This document shows, piece after piece, positions 37,501-45,492 of a stretch of 64,000 bases of DNA. The notes below the pieces were generated by a model. The model did no database searches, was not told the DNA's origin, and saw only the letters and a list, made by a program, of their open reading frames with translations. Source of the stretch: Chitinophagales bacterium (lineage in GTDB: Bacteria; Bacteroidota; Bacteroidia; Chitinophagales; UBA2359); contig JAWKLZ010000003.1 in NCBI GenBank assembly GCA_041392475.1, positions 765,501-829,500 on the forward strand, in the 5' to 3' direction. Both the position numbers and the translations under genes were made by a program. Within the stretch, counting starts at the first letter, position 1. The number at the start of each line of letters is the position of its first letter.

Positions 37501-39915
37501 GAGCAGAAAGGGCAAATGAAGATGGTTCAATTGGATATAAAACCTTATTCAGCAAGTATTTCAGAGAATGGCAGGTATTTGTTTGTGAGAGATGAGGGAA
37601 CTGGGAAGATCGGTATTTGGAACATCAAATTGACTTGGAATGGAATAGAAAACTGGGGATTGGTTAAATCTGCATTGACTCCAAAACCAACGTTTATTTC
37701 ACAGACTACTTCCAATTCTCCTGCAATTGCATCAGAAAAGGAGGCAGTCGTTAGATACGAATTTCCCAAGCTAAATGAGTTCGCAGGGAATTTGTCGAAT
37801 GGAAGATTGCCCATTGCCTATTCTCCATCAGGTAAATACATACTGAGTTCGTTTCAGAAGACGATGTATGTATCTAAGGCCGACCTGCAAAGTGTGGCGT
37901 ATTCGCTCTATAACATGGGTGTTATTCAATATGAAAAAAAGGAATACCAAAAGGCAGTTTCATTTTTTAGCCAAGCACATGTGAGTAGCCCGCAAGATGC
38001 GTCAATCTTGTATGCTCGTGCTGTCAGTCAATTGTATATGGATTCGTTAGAGGCTGGATTGAAGGATATTGCAGCCGTTTTGGATTTGGATAAGGAGTAT
38101 TTCCAGTTCAATTTGGCGATTTTACCTCTCCTTCAAGACCTCTATTTGAAAACGGGAGGAACGCTTCAAGAAGAAGTGGCGAAAACTTTGCAGGAGTTGG
38201 GAATTGACATGGAGAAATTGCAGCAAATCGCTGAACAACAACGTTTGAAGCAATTGTTGGGTGAACAATGGAAGGGTGTGTATTTGACAAGTTCTAAATT
38301 TAGCAACGACAAGAAATGGCGAAGTTTTGCGAAGTTGGTCATTGCAGCAGATGGAACGGTGCGGCTCGGAAATGATACGATTCAAAACATGGTTTATTTA
38401 CCTGACGAAAAGCTAGGAATAGATGTTTTACAGTGGTCATCGGAGAAAGGTAATAAGAGTTCGGCAAGTTTGGAGTTTCGCAGAAGTGTTTATGGCACGT
38501 ATAAAAAAGAGGAATGGAGCTTCAATAAGACAATCACCAATTTGTTTACAAATTTCTTTGATCTTCAAAATCAAATCATTGAACAGCAGTTTGCGACTCT
38601 CGAAGGAGCTGAAGTACAAGGACTGATGACCTTGGAGGAAGAAACGGATCGGCAGGTGAGGGGCTGGACTTTTGATACAACGCCTGCTATTTTACAGACG
38701 TATTACAAAGAAGATGTGCCTGCGCCGAACTTCAATAAGGACGATTATGCCTATGTGAGTGAGCCAAATCAATATGGACTTTTGCGGGTGCAAGGCGAAA
38801 GTGGACTTTGGGGGATTATCAACCTCAAAGGACAAATATTGTTGCCGCTTTATTATGAAGGAATTGGCATATTCAGCGAGGGTTTGGCGGGTGTTCAGAA
38901 AAATGAAAAAATTGGATTCATCAATCCCGAAGGAGAAGTGGTGATAAAGCCACAATTTGATGAAGTGACGCTCTTCAAAGATGGGATTGCGACGGTGAAA
39001 GTGGATGGACGTACTTTTGAGATTGACCAAAAAGGTAACAAAATCAATGAATTGGTACAACAAACCAATGCCGATTCAAAACTGAATGAAACCGAATTGT
39101 CCGATATTGGGCAGTACGAACAAATGAAAGTAACACAGCAAGATACTCGCCAACAATTACTTGCGCCTGCGGGCATGGTGTATGTGGAAGGAGGAGCTTT
39201 TGTGATGGGCAGCAATGAAGGAGAAGCGGACGAAAGGCCTGCTCACCGTGAAAATGTGGGTGATTTTTATATGGAGAAATACGAAGTCACCAATGCTCAG
39301 TTCGTGAATTTTTTGAAGGAATATGGAAGTGATAAAGTAAAATCAGGTACGTATTCGGGACAGCCTCTTTTTGAAGACGTGGAGGGTGTAAGAGATAGAG
39401 GTTTTTTGAAATCTGAAGGAAAAGTGGCGCAGGTTATTGTGAAAGGTTTAGAAAATCAACCTGTTCGATACGTTACCTGGTATGGAGCGAATGAGTATGC
39501 CCGTTTTTATGGCAAACGTTTGCCGACAGAGGCGGAGTGGGAATATGCGGCAAGGGGGGGGCAGAATGGTTCAAATTATGTATATGCTGGTAGCAATGAT
39601 GCGGGGCAGGTGGCTTGGTACAGAGATAACGCAAATGGGCGGGTGTATGTGGTCGGCAAAAAACGGGCGAATGAATTGGGGATTTTCGACATGAGTGGAA
39701 ATGTGGCGGAATGGTGTCAGGATTGGTATGCTGCGAATGCTTACGGTAATTCTACGGCTTCGGTGACTCAGCAAAAAGTGATTCGTGGTGGTGCTTATGA
39801 CAGTGGTGTCAATGAATTGGAGGTGACTGATCGAGCGAGTAATTTGCCTAATGAAAGGGTTGGTTTTGTTGGGTTTCGGTGTGTGAGGGATGTGAAAGGT
39901 GGCCTTAATTATTGA
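34537..39915 (+). CDS. Giant membrane-anchored TPR / WD40 / WG-repeat / SUMF1-domain protein
   Basis: 1792 aa from the GTG at 34537, though the true start is probably upstream. Order: an N-terminal helical domain (about 1-60, LAPIFVTNPKQQQLFYQAFDNYFD); TM helices at about 85-103 and 190-208 flanking a Pro-rich loop; a 450-residue domain (about 225-640) containing VEYLVLIEEQTPKDHQARFFERL, which I cannot name with certainty; a third TM (653-673); TPRs (about 700-760); WD40-like repeats (about 775-860, DGTVRIWSLDG); more TPRs (about 1118-1198); WG repeats (about 1410-1505, GLWGIINLKGQILLP); and a SUMF1/FGE-like domain (about 1541-1785, GGAFVMGSNEGEADERPAH, LPTEAEWEYAARGG, MSGNVAEWCQD). The FGE copper-binding Cys pair is missing (GGAYDS replaces GGSWxC), so it is a binding module, not a sulfatase activator. 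Probably a large signalling or scaffold protein. Confidence 0.8.
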   Translation: MGIDTHLRLQNLLNQIGGDYGKSQLKHLLAPIFVTNPKQQQLFYQAFDNYFDQFETVPLDNPNLTSKPLPKPPPLTDILPKKRNYWLLGILVFLLGLSFIWMTQREELDRWREEYTGRLKEIISIDQQYNTDSTAIGQNPPKPPENPNAQRTNLEGSGKISLPLKPAIEENIDYLIAEWYQRLGWWLKLSKWALLLGIFIAFVVYQLYRRNKKQALLQRERNQAPPDYWNPLQVADTPKKLYDSAVFYQTAKEMRVRVKGDTQVLNVDKTIAATLESGGYPSFEFDDTSRPVEYLVLIEEQTPKDHQARFFERLTTELAQQDVYIERYFYQNDPRHCWKIEYQIETNLYDLAMRFPNHRLLVMGSGDAFLDAVSEDVLRWTQQFSAWQTRFLVTPKPIDDWGFVEIQLCTIFHILPANISALEKMDDTLLHPEQYPLKYWLSQPSNEFASISEPIEVGKLKEYFTPKTYQLLCACAVYPELHWDFTLHLAKKMSAIEVATATNGVVTAMSKKPLLQPANLLQLARLVWFRQGFIPDVERQLLIADLQPEYEALVRKAIVDLLKENPPPTNSYAYDEYAMNLAVNEWELAEDAAAKKAHQEELAELMDRERLLQFVRVKYQRSVQKIKDAFAMPESLKENLFKGGIPILGFKNYVSGAIVLLSLAFLGWIIEVPEGEHLAEFEGEYYYLATKRDTARFYHYKAQFNEDPIKKQALLDTSLAVDTMYAKAHYNLALTYYDALVGDESVADSQLIQKAVDGFLKTVATYDILEEKYLEGERETIKEIQFAPNDTTFATIEDDNVVRLRNLKGTVLSECIGHTEKIMSVNFSDVEPWVITASLDGTVRIWSLDGAEIYRYAQPSQYYRYACFVPNNRQILVSYVTDAGQIYKDEGTTSILDLSTEIMIGGEDLKIMGTQEISQLNYHIYNPNFSKDGQQILYSYLNQTIQQNIYSGEIIQTIDHNAPAIASFFVLDDLLQVTISEDGELTVHEQKGQMKMVQLDIKPYSASISENGRYLFVRDEGTGKIGIWNIKLTWNGIENWGLVKSALTPKPTFISQTTSNSPAIASEKEAVVRYEFPKLNEFAGNLSNGRLPIAYSPSGKYILSSFQKTMYVSKADLQSVAYSLYNMGVIQYEKKEYQKAVSFFSQAHVSSPQDASILYARAVSQLYMDSLEAGLKDIAAVLDLDKEYFQFNLAILPLLQDLYLKTGGTLQEEVAKTLQELGIDMEKLQQIAEQQRLKQLLGEQWKGVYLTSSKFSNDKKWRSFAKLVIAADGTVRLGNDTIQNMVYLPDEKLGIDVLQWSSEKGNKSSASLEFRRSVYGTYKKEEWSFNKTITNLFTNFFDLQNQIIEQQFATLEGAEVQGLMTLEEETDRQVRGWTFDTTPAILQTYYKEDVPAPNFNKDDYAYVSEPNQYGLLRVQGESGLWGIINLKGQILLPLYYEGIGIFSEGLAGVQKNEKIGFINPEGEVVIKPQFDEVTLFKDGIATVKVDGRTFEIDQKGNKINELVQQTNADSKLNETELSDIGQYEQMKVTQQDTRQQLLAPAGMVYVEGGAFVMGSNEGEADERPAHRENVGDFYMEKYEVTNAQFVNFLKEYGSDKVKSGTYSGQPLFEDVEGVRDRGFLKSEGKVAQVIVKGLENQPVRYVTWYGANEYARFYGKRLPTEAEWEYAARGGQNGSNYVYAGSNDAGQVAWYRDNANGRVYVVGKKRANELGIFDMSGNVAEWCQDWYAANAYGNSTASVTQQKVIRGGAYDSGVNELEVTDRASNLPNERVGFVGFRCVRDVKGGLNY

Positions 39916-40411
39916 TGATTCCTTTTCTCAAAAAATAAGTTTCTCGGATTTTTTGCTTCTTGCCATTGTAGGAATCTTCAATTCCTTCAAAAACCAATAT
40001 CTTTTCATGTAATACCACCAATTTTAAAACAATACTTTCTCCTTCTCCAATTCGGTCAAATTGAAAGATTTTTGTTTGGGTAAGGCTATCTGCTATTACC
40101 TGAATTCCAAAAAAATAAGGACAGCTATTTCTATATACTTCTTTTTGATAGGTAAAAGGGCTTATACCTTCAAAAAATCTTCTCCAAATCCCACGCTGTT
40201 CTTTGTAGTTTTTGTCTTTGAAATGATTCGTTTCAATTCCCCAATACCCAGAGGTTTGTCTGCAAGTATCATCTACACATATTTCTCTTAATTCCCAATT
40301 GTTGTGTAAAATTCGCAAAACCGTTTCTACATTTGTAGAAGGATTGTCCAAAAGATTTTGGGCTTGTAGTGTGGAGGTGAGCATAAGAAGGCAAAGAAAG
40401 AGTGATTTCAT
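39905..40411 (-). CDS. Exported hypothetical protein
   Basis: 168 aa from the ATG at 40411. An in-frame ATG at 40435 lies in the upstream sdhB terminator and is rejected. The N-terminus MKSLFLCLLMLTSTLQAQ is a signal peptide. The mature part contains NWELREICVDDTCRQTSGYWGIE and a stretch of beta strands ending ETYFLRKGI, which suggests a small lipocalin-like or barrel fold. No family is recognised. Its 3' end overlaps the 3' end of the convergent 1792-aa gene by 11 bp. Confidence 0.65.
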   Translation of the reverse strand: MKSLFLCLLMLTSTLQAQNLLDNPSTNVETVLRILHNNWELREICVDDTCRQTSGYWGIETNHFKDKNYKEQRGIWRRFFEGISPFTYQKEVYRNSCPYFFGIQVIADSLTQTKIFQFDRIGEGESIVLKLVVLHEKILVFEGIEDSYNGKKQKIRETYFLRKGIINN

Positions 40412-40433
40412 GGTTTGATATTGAAGGTGAAGC

Positions 40434-40475
40434 ATAAAAAAATCCGCTACCTCCCTAAAACAGAAAATAGCGGAT
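40434..40475 (-). terminator. Terminator of the sdhCAB operon
   Basis: Read on the minus strand: ATCCGCTA, an 18-nt spacer, TAGCGGAT, then TTTTTT. It follows the sdhB stop by about 45 bp. Confidence 0.8.
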
Positions 40476-40519
40476 AAAATTGCCTTATGTCTTTCGTCTT
40501 GAATCTAACGTCTTTGTTT

Positions 40520-41278
40520 CTAAAGCACTTTTTCCTCCGAACCAATTGCAGCCCGCATATATTCACGATTCAGTCGAGCAATGTTGGTCAATGAAATACC
40601 TTTTGGACATTCTGCTTCACAAGCACCCGTATTGGTACAACCTCCAAAACCCTCTTCATCGTGGGTTTTCATCATGTTCAATACCCGTTTTTCACGTTCA
40701 GGCGCACCTTGAGGTAGTAGGGCAAGATGTGAAACTTTCGCACCCAAAAAGAGCATACCCGAAGAGTTGGGACAAGCTGCCACACAAGCACCACAGCCAA
40801 TACAAGCCGCAGCATCGAAGGCTTCGTCCGAGTAGGTTTTGTCAATTGGCAAAGAGTTGGCATCAACCGCATTACCCGTATTGACGGAAATGTATCCGCC
40901 AGCCTGAATGATTTTGTCAAAAGCAGAACGATTCACCACCAAATCTTTCACCACTGGAAAAGCCGAAGCTCGCCACGGTTCTATCACAATCGTATCGCCA
41001 TCTTTGAAGGCCCTCATGTGGAGTTGGCAAGTTGTAGTGCCTTCCCAAGGCCCATGTGGACGACCGTTGATGACCATGCTACACATTCCACAGATGCCTT
41101 CCCGACAATCGTGGTCAAATGCCACAGGGTCTTTTTTATCTTTGATCAATTGTTGGTTCAATACATCAATCATCTCCAAAAATGACATGTGTGTGTCAAT
41201 GCCATCTACGGGATAGGTTTCTAAGCGTCCTTTATCCTGACTGTTTTTTTGTCGCCAGATTTTTAGTGTCAATTTCAT
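40520..41278 (-). CDS. sdhB: Succinate dehydrogenase / fumarate reductase iron-sulfur subunit
   Basis: 252 aa. The N-terminal ferredoxin domain has the [2Fe-2S] ligands CREGICGMC (58-66) and a fourth Cys in TTCQ (84). The C-terminal domain holds CIGCGACVAACP (about 156-167) and CTNTGACEAECPKG (about 213-224), for the [4Fe-4S] and [3Fe-4S] clusters. It carries electrons between the flavoprotein and the membrane quinone subunit. It is the last gene of sdhCAB, separated from sdhA by 121 bp that contain a 16-bp inverted repeat. Confidence 0.96.
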   Translation of the reverse strand: MKLTLKIWRQKNSQDKGRLETYPVDGIDTHMSFLEMIDVLNQQLIKDKKDPVAFDHDCREGICGMCSMVINGRPHGPWEGTTTCQLHMRAFKDGDTIVIEPWRASAFPVVKDLVVNRSAFDKIIQAGGYISVNTGNAVDANSLPIDKTYSDEAFDAAACIGCGACVAACPNSSGMLFLGAKVSHLALLPQGAPEREKRVLNMMKTHDEEGFGGCTNTGACEAECPKGISLTNIARLNREYMRAAIGSEEKVL

Positions 41279-41309
41279 ATAAACAAATTAATTGGAGATT
41301 CATAGGAAT

Positions 41310-41389
41310 AAGACTTTGGAAGTTTTTTGCCCTAAAAGGACTGACTTTTAGCTGATGCCTCTGCTAAACACATAAACTTCCAAAGTCTT
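41310..41389. repeat. 16-bp inverted repeat with 48-nt spacer between sdhA and sdhB (copy 2 of arm family)
   Basis: AAGACTTTGGAAGTTT (41310-41325) and its exact complement AAACTTCCAAAGTCTT (41374-41389). In the sdhCAB transcript it would form a long-loop hairpin and could affect stability or sdhB level. It shares arm sequence and spacer length with the repeats at 15413 and 54342. Confidence 0.75.
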
Positions 41390-41399
41390 TTATATCATA

Positions 41400-43382
41400 T
41401 TATTTGTAGCTTCTGGTTTTGAGTTCTATATCATTGAAGATCAGTTCCTCTTTGTTCAGTATAGGAGCTTTGTCTTTTCCTGCATATTCCCAAGCCGCCA
41501 CATAGGTATAGTTTTCATCATCACGTTCCGCTTCACCCTCAGGAGTTTGATATTCCTCTCTAAAGTGTCCGCCAGCTGATTCGTTTCTGTTCAGAGCATC
41601 TCTACACATCAGCTCTCCCAAATCCAAAAAGTCTGCTACTCGACCTGCTTTCTCCAATTCAGGATTGAGCTCGTCTGCTGTTCCTGGTACATTGACATTG
41701 CTCCAAAACTCTTTGCGGAGTGCCTGAATTTCTTCAATTGCCTCTTGCAGACCTTCTGCACTGCGGGCCATACCACACTTGTTCCACATAATCAAACCCA
41801 GTTCTCTGTGGAATTCATCTACTGTTTTATTACCTTTGATACTCAACAGTTTGTTGATGTCATCTTTCACGTTTTTCTCTGCCTCTGCAAAAGCAGGGTG
41901 ATTCGTATCTATTTGAGGTGTTCGGATTTCGTTGGCGAGATAAGAACCAATCGTAACAGGCAATACAAAATAACCATCCGCCAAACCCTGCATCAACGCC
42001 GAAGCTCCCAAACGGTTCGCTCCGTGATCAGAGAAATTACATTCTCCTGTGGCATACAATCCTTTTACGGTAGTTCCCAATTCGTAATCTACCCAAAGTC
42101 CGCCCATTGTGTAGTGAACGGCAGGATAAATACGCATCGGAGCATCGTAAGGATTTTCGCCCGTAATGCGCTCATACATTTCAAACAAGTTGCCGTATTT
42201 TTCTTCAATGACTTGTTTTCCTAGTTCTTCAATTTTTGCCTTGCTCGGATTGTGAACATTTTTGGTATTGGCTTCCGCCTTTCCGTATCGCTCAATGGCA
42301 GATGCAAAGTCGAGGTAAACGGCCAAGCCTGATTTTCCTACACCCATACCCTTGTCGCACATATTTTTTGCAGCCCTTGAAGCCACATCACGAGGCACTA
42401 AGTTTCCGAAAGCAGGGTAAATGCGTTCTAAATAATAGTCACGATCTGCTTCTGGAATCTGATTGGGGTTTTTCGCCAAGTCTTCTTTTTTCTTAGGCAC
42501 CCAAACCCGACCGTCGTTCCGCAAGGATTCACTCATCAGCGTCAATTTGGACTGATAGCTTCCTGATACGGGAATACAAGTTGGGTGAATCTGTGTGTAG
42601 CAAGGATTTGCAAAAAACGCCCCTTTTCGGTAGGCTTTCATGTTGGCAGTCACATTAGAACCCATTGCATTGGTGGAGAGGTAAAAAACATTGCCGTATC
42701 CGCCTGTCGCCAATACAACTGCGTGTGCGCCATGCCTTTCGATTTCTCCTGTAATCAGATTTCGAGCAATAATACCTCTTGCTTTGTCGTCAATCATCAC
42801 CAAATCCAGCATTTCGTGACGGTTGTACATTTTCACTTTTCCTGCTGCAATTTGGCGGCTCAAAGCACTGTAAGCACCCAACAATAGCTGCTGTCCAGTT
42901 TGCCCCCTTGCATAGAAAGTACGGGAAACCTGTACCCCTCCAAAAGAGCGATTCGCCAGCAATCCGCCGTATTCTCTTGCAAATGGAACACCTTGTGCCA
43001 CGCATTGGTCAATGATATTGACACTCACTTGCGCCAAGCGATACACATTTGCCTCTCTCGAACGGTAGTCGCCACCTTTCACCGTATCGTAAAATAGGCG
43101 GTAGGCACTATCCCCATCGTTTTGATAATTTTTTGCAGCGTTGATTCCTCCCTGAGCTGCAATACTGTGCGCTCGTCTTGGAGAATCTTGAAAACAAAAA
43201 CATTTCACGCTATAACCCAATTCGCCGAGTGTTGCAGCTGCTGCACCACCTGCCAAACCAGAACCTATAACGATTACTTCAATTCGTCTTTTATTATTTG
43301 GGGCGACCAATTTTACATTGGAGCGATAATTCGACCATTTTTCTGCAATGGGACCTTCAGGTATTTTAGCATCTAACTTCAT
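41400..43382 (-). CDS. sdhA: Succinate dehydrogenase / fumarate reductase flavoprotein subunit
   Basis: 660 aa, the longer form found with b558-type operons. The FAD-binding GSGLAGGAAAATLGELG lies near residue 42. The covalent-FAD His is in RRAHSIAAQGG (about 72). Substrate-site phrases are present, such as GGLLANRSFGG, HPTCIPVSG, and HYTMGGLWVDYE, which leads to the capping region. GECNFSDHGANRLGASALMQG near 440 is also typical. It oxidises succinate (or reduces fumarate) in the TCA cycle/respiratory chain. It lies 111 bp downstream of sdhC. Confidence 0.96.
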   Translation of the reverse strand: MKLDAKIPEGPIAEKWSNYRSNVKLVAPNNKRRIEVIVIGSGLAGGAAAATLGELGYSVKCFCFQDSPRRAHSIAAQGGINAAKNYQNDGDSAYRLFYDTVKGGDYRSREANVYRLAQVSVNIIDQCVAQGVPFAREYGGLLANRSFGGVQVSRTFYARGQTGQQLLLGAYSALSRQIAAGKVKMYNRHEMLDLVMIDDKARGIIARNLITGEIERHGAHAVVLATGGYGNVFYLSTNAMGSNVTANMKAYRKGAFFANPCYTQIHPTCIPVSGSYQSKLTLMSESLRNDGRVWVPKKKEDLAKNPNQIPEADRDYYLERIYPAFGNLVPRDVASRAAKNMCDKGMGVGKSGLAVYLDFASAIERYGKAEANTKNVHNPSKAKIEELGKQVIEEKYGNLFEMYERITGENPYDAPMRIYPAVHYTMGGLWVDYELGTTVKGLYATGECNFSDHGANRLGASALMQGLADGYFVLPVTIGSYLANEIRTPQIDTNHPAFAEAEKNVKDDINKLLSIKGNKTVDEFHRELGLIMWNKCGMARSAEGLQEAIEEIQALRKEFWSNVNVPGTADELNPELEKAGRVADFLDLGELMCRDALNRNESAGGHFREEYQTPEGEAERDDENYTYVAAWEYAGKDKAPILNKEELIFNDIELKTRSYK

Positions 43383-43493
43383 GCTTAGTGAGTTATAAGT
43401 TTTGAACGATGAATTTTGAATAACTTCTTTTCTTCCAACAAGGTATTCAAAAAAATAATTAACACAGCATTGTCATTCGGAATTTCCTTACAC

Positions 43494-44171
43494 TTACATT
43501 ATTCCGTTTGCTTTCATGAAAACGTAAATGGGTTGAATGGCAAATCCCAAAGGAATGACAATGGAGAACAATAGCCCGAAACCTTTGATGAAAGGAGTGT
43601 ATTTGCTGTGATTCAAACCCAATGACTGAAAAGCACTTTGGAAACCATGTGATAGGTGAAGCCCTAATGCAACTAGGGAAACCAAGTATATCCCTACATA
43701 CCACCATTGAGAAAAGGCTTCATAGACAATTTTGTACAAGTCTTTGTTGCCGCTTGCATCCAAAGGAACGTGACCAAACTTCATTTCAAACCAGAAGCTT
43801 TTGAGGTGAACTACCAAGAAGAAGAAAATAACGATACCCAAAAGAGCCATATTCCGTGATTGCCACGAATTAGATTGTTTAGACACCGCATATTTCACAG
43901 GTCTTGCTTTTCGGTTGTTCAGTGCCAACATGATTCCATCTACAATGTGGAAAATAATGAAAGCATAGGTTACATAAGAAACGACCTTAATCAGTGGAAA
44001 GGAAGTCATGAATTTACTGTATTCATTGAAGGCAACTCCTCCATCATCTTGTAACAATAAAAAGTTCCCTGACATATGTACCGCTAAGAACAGGCAAAGA
44101 AATAAGCCTGTTAAACTCATGATTACTTTTTTGCCAATGGAAGAACTGAAAAAATTAACTACCCAATTCAT
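43494..44171 (-). CDS. sdhC: Succinate dehydrogenase cytochrome b558 subunit
   Basis: 225 aa with five hydrophobic membrane helices. The family opening SSIGKKVIMSLTGLFLCLFLAVHMSGN holds a haem-ligand His. Further His residues sit in helices 2, 3 and 4-5 (FIIFHIVDG, LVVHLKSFW, ALGLHLSHGFQSAFQSLG), as expected for a di-haem single-subunit anchor (TIGR02046). It anchors SdhAB and passes electrons to menaquinone. First gene of sdhCAB. No clear promoter was found in the 89-bp gap upstream. Confidence 0.94.
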   Translation of the reverse strand: MNWVVNFFSSSIGKKVIMSLTGLFLCLFLAVHMSGNFLLLQDDGGVAFNEYSKFMTSFPLIKVVSYVTYAFIIFHIVDGIMLALNNRKARPVKYAVSKQSNSWQSRNMALLGIVIFFFLVVHLKSFWFEMKFGHVPLDASGNKDLYKIVYEAFSQWWYVGIYLVSLVALGLHLSHGFQSAFQSLGLNHSKYTPFIKGFGLLFSIVIPLGFAIQPIYVFMKANGIM

Positions 44172-44260
44172 ATTAATAAGGTTGTGATTGCTTTTGTATA
44201 AAATAAGTTCATGTACACTCCAACAGTCATAAAGTTTTGGAGTATTGGTCTTGAATTCAA

Positions 44261-45400
44261 TTAATTACCTTGTAATTCTTGGAGGTATTCAGGTTTAAGT
44301 TCAATACCCATTTTTTGTGCTTGTTGGGCATCGGCAAGTGCCTCTTTTTTATTTCCTAAAGCGTTGTGGGCTTGGGAACGGTAAACAAAATACTCTCCTT
44401 TTGGTTCATCCCGATTGATAACTTCACTGAAATCTGCAATGGCCTCTGCATATTGCCCAGCATTGAACTTTGCAATGCCCCTCCAGTGGTAAACAATGGC
44501 ATCATCGGGTTTGGATTGCAAATGTAGATCAAATTCAGGTATGGCTAAATCGTGGCGATTGGTCAGACTGAACAACATACCTTTGTTTCGGTGAATGTCC
44601 ACATAGTTAGGGTCTTGTGCAATAGCCTTGTTCAGGTATTCCAAAGATTTATCATATGCTTGAATATTGAAGTAAGCCTGAGCACGATCCGCAAAACCCT
44701 TTGCAGTATTTGGTTCTGGTAAATTGTCTAAACTTGCAGCAGCACTTACATTGGCATTGTTCTTGGATGCGTTCTGTTTTGAAGTCTTGCCACTAGGCCA
44801 CATGATCCAGGCCAAAAATAGAAGTGCTAAAATACCCAACACTCCCAAGGCAATTTTTTTCTGTTGTGGATCCAATGCTATCTCATCGTCATCGTATTCA
44901 TCATCATATTCGTCAAATTCATTTTCTTCAACGACTTTTTGGCGTACTTTCTTTTTTGGAGGAGGTGGGGCAGTCGTTTTTTTACGTCTAACCACAGGTT
45001 CTATTTCTTCTTCTTCAAATTCATCCTCGAACTCATCTTCTTCAACCTTCTTTTTTGGAGGTGGAGGAGTTGTTGTTTTCCGTTTTACAACAGGTTCTTC
45101 CTCTTCAAATTCATCCTCGAATTCATCTTCCTCCACAATCGGTTTTCGTAACTTTTTCTTTGGAGGTGGAGGAGTTGTTGTTTTTTTGTGTTTTACAACA
45201 GGCTTTTCCTCTTCAAATTCATCATCAAACTCGTCCTCGAATTCGTCTTCATCGTCACCACCAAATAACTTACTGAAAAAGCCACCCTTTTTTTCTTTGG
45301 GAGCATCATCATCTTCAAACTCATCCTCGAATTCATCTTCAAAATCAAAGAATTCATCATCTTCTTCAATTTCTCTTTTTTTATTTTGTTTCTTTTTCAT
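44261..45400 (-). CDS. Membrane protein with acidic / PPPPKKK repeat region and C-terminal TPRs
   Basis: 379 aa. The first 180 residues are disordered and of striking composition: runs of DEFEDEFEDE alternate with basic TTTPPPPKKK blocks, repeated three times with a period of about 33-40 residues. A single TM helix follows (about 190-206, IALGVLGILALLFLAWIMW). The C-terminal 165 residues hold about four TPR motifs (KSLEYLNKAIAQDPNYVDIH, HWRGIAKFNAGQYAEAIADF). Topology suggests a cytosolic charged arm and an external TPR domain. No signal peptide. It is upstream of sdhC on the same strand but has its own promoter candidate. Confidence 0.75.
   Translation of the reverse strand: MKKKQNKKREIEEDDEFFDFEDEFEDEFEDDDAPKEKKGGFFSKLFGGDDEDEFEDEFDDEFEEEKPVVKHKKTTTPPPPKKKLRKPIVEEDEFEDEFEEEEPVVKRKTTTPPPPKKKVEEDEFEDEFEEEEIEPVVRRKKTTAPPPPKKKVRQKVVEENEFDEYDDEYDDDEIALDPQQKKIALGVLGILALLFLAWIMWPSGKTSKQNASKNNANVSAAASLDNLPEPNTAKGFADRAQAYFNIQAYDKSLEYLNKAIAQDPNYVDIHRNKGMLFSLTNRHDLAIPEFDLHLQSKPDDAIVYHWRGIAKFNAGQYAEAIADFSEVINRDEPKGEYFVYRSQAHNALGNKKEALADAQQAQKMGIELKPEYLQELQGN
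44918..45260. repeat. Coding tandem repeat, three imperfect units
   Basis: Three units inside the acidic TPR gene each encode an acidic EDEFEDEFEEE block, a PVVK(R/H)K segment and T-PPPPKKK. Units are about 100-125 bp and clearly alike at DNA level, notably the TTTTTTGGAGG(T/A)GG tracts, so the array is prone to expansion or contraction. Confidence 0.8.
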
Positions 45401-45458
45401 GATTTTTTACAGTTGAAGTGGTAAAAAAAATGCAACCAAAAATTTGAATATTGACTCA

Positions 45459-45489
45459 CAAATGTATTTAATAAAACTTTTCTCTCCAA
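45459..45489 (-). promoter_or_regulatory. Bacteroidota-type promoter for the acidic TPR gene
   Basis: On the minus strand: TTG (45489-45487), 20 nt, then TACATTTG (45466-45459), matching the TAnnTTTG -7 consensus. It lies about 60 bp upstream of the start at 45400, directly after gmhB. Confidence 0.5.
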
Positions 45490-45492
45490 GTA

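Noticed and set aside
44215..44243. Hairpin ACTCCAA / TTGGAGT upstream of sdhC
   Set aside because: Short stem, no T run on either strand and no known leader motif.
44918..45260. Regularly spaced repeats that could look like a CRISPR array
   Set aside because: The units encode an in-frame protein repeat and have no spacers of constant length or cas genes nearby.
44724..45416. 230-aa plus-strand frame rich in Ser
   Set aside because: It is the antisense shadow of the Asp/Glu codons in the acidic repeat gene.
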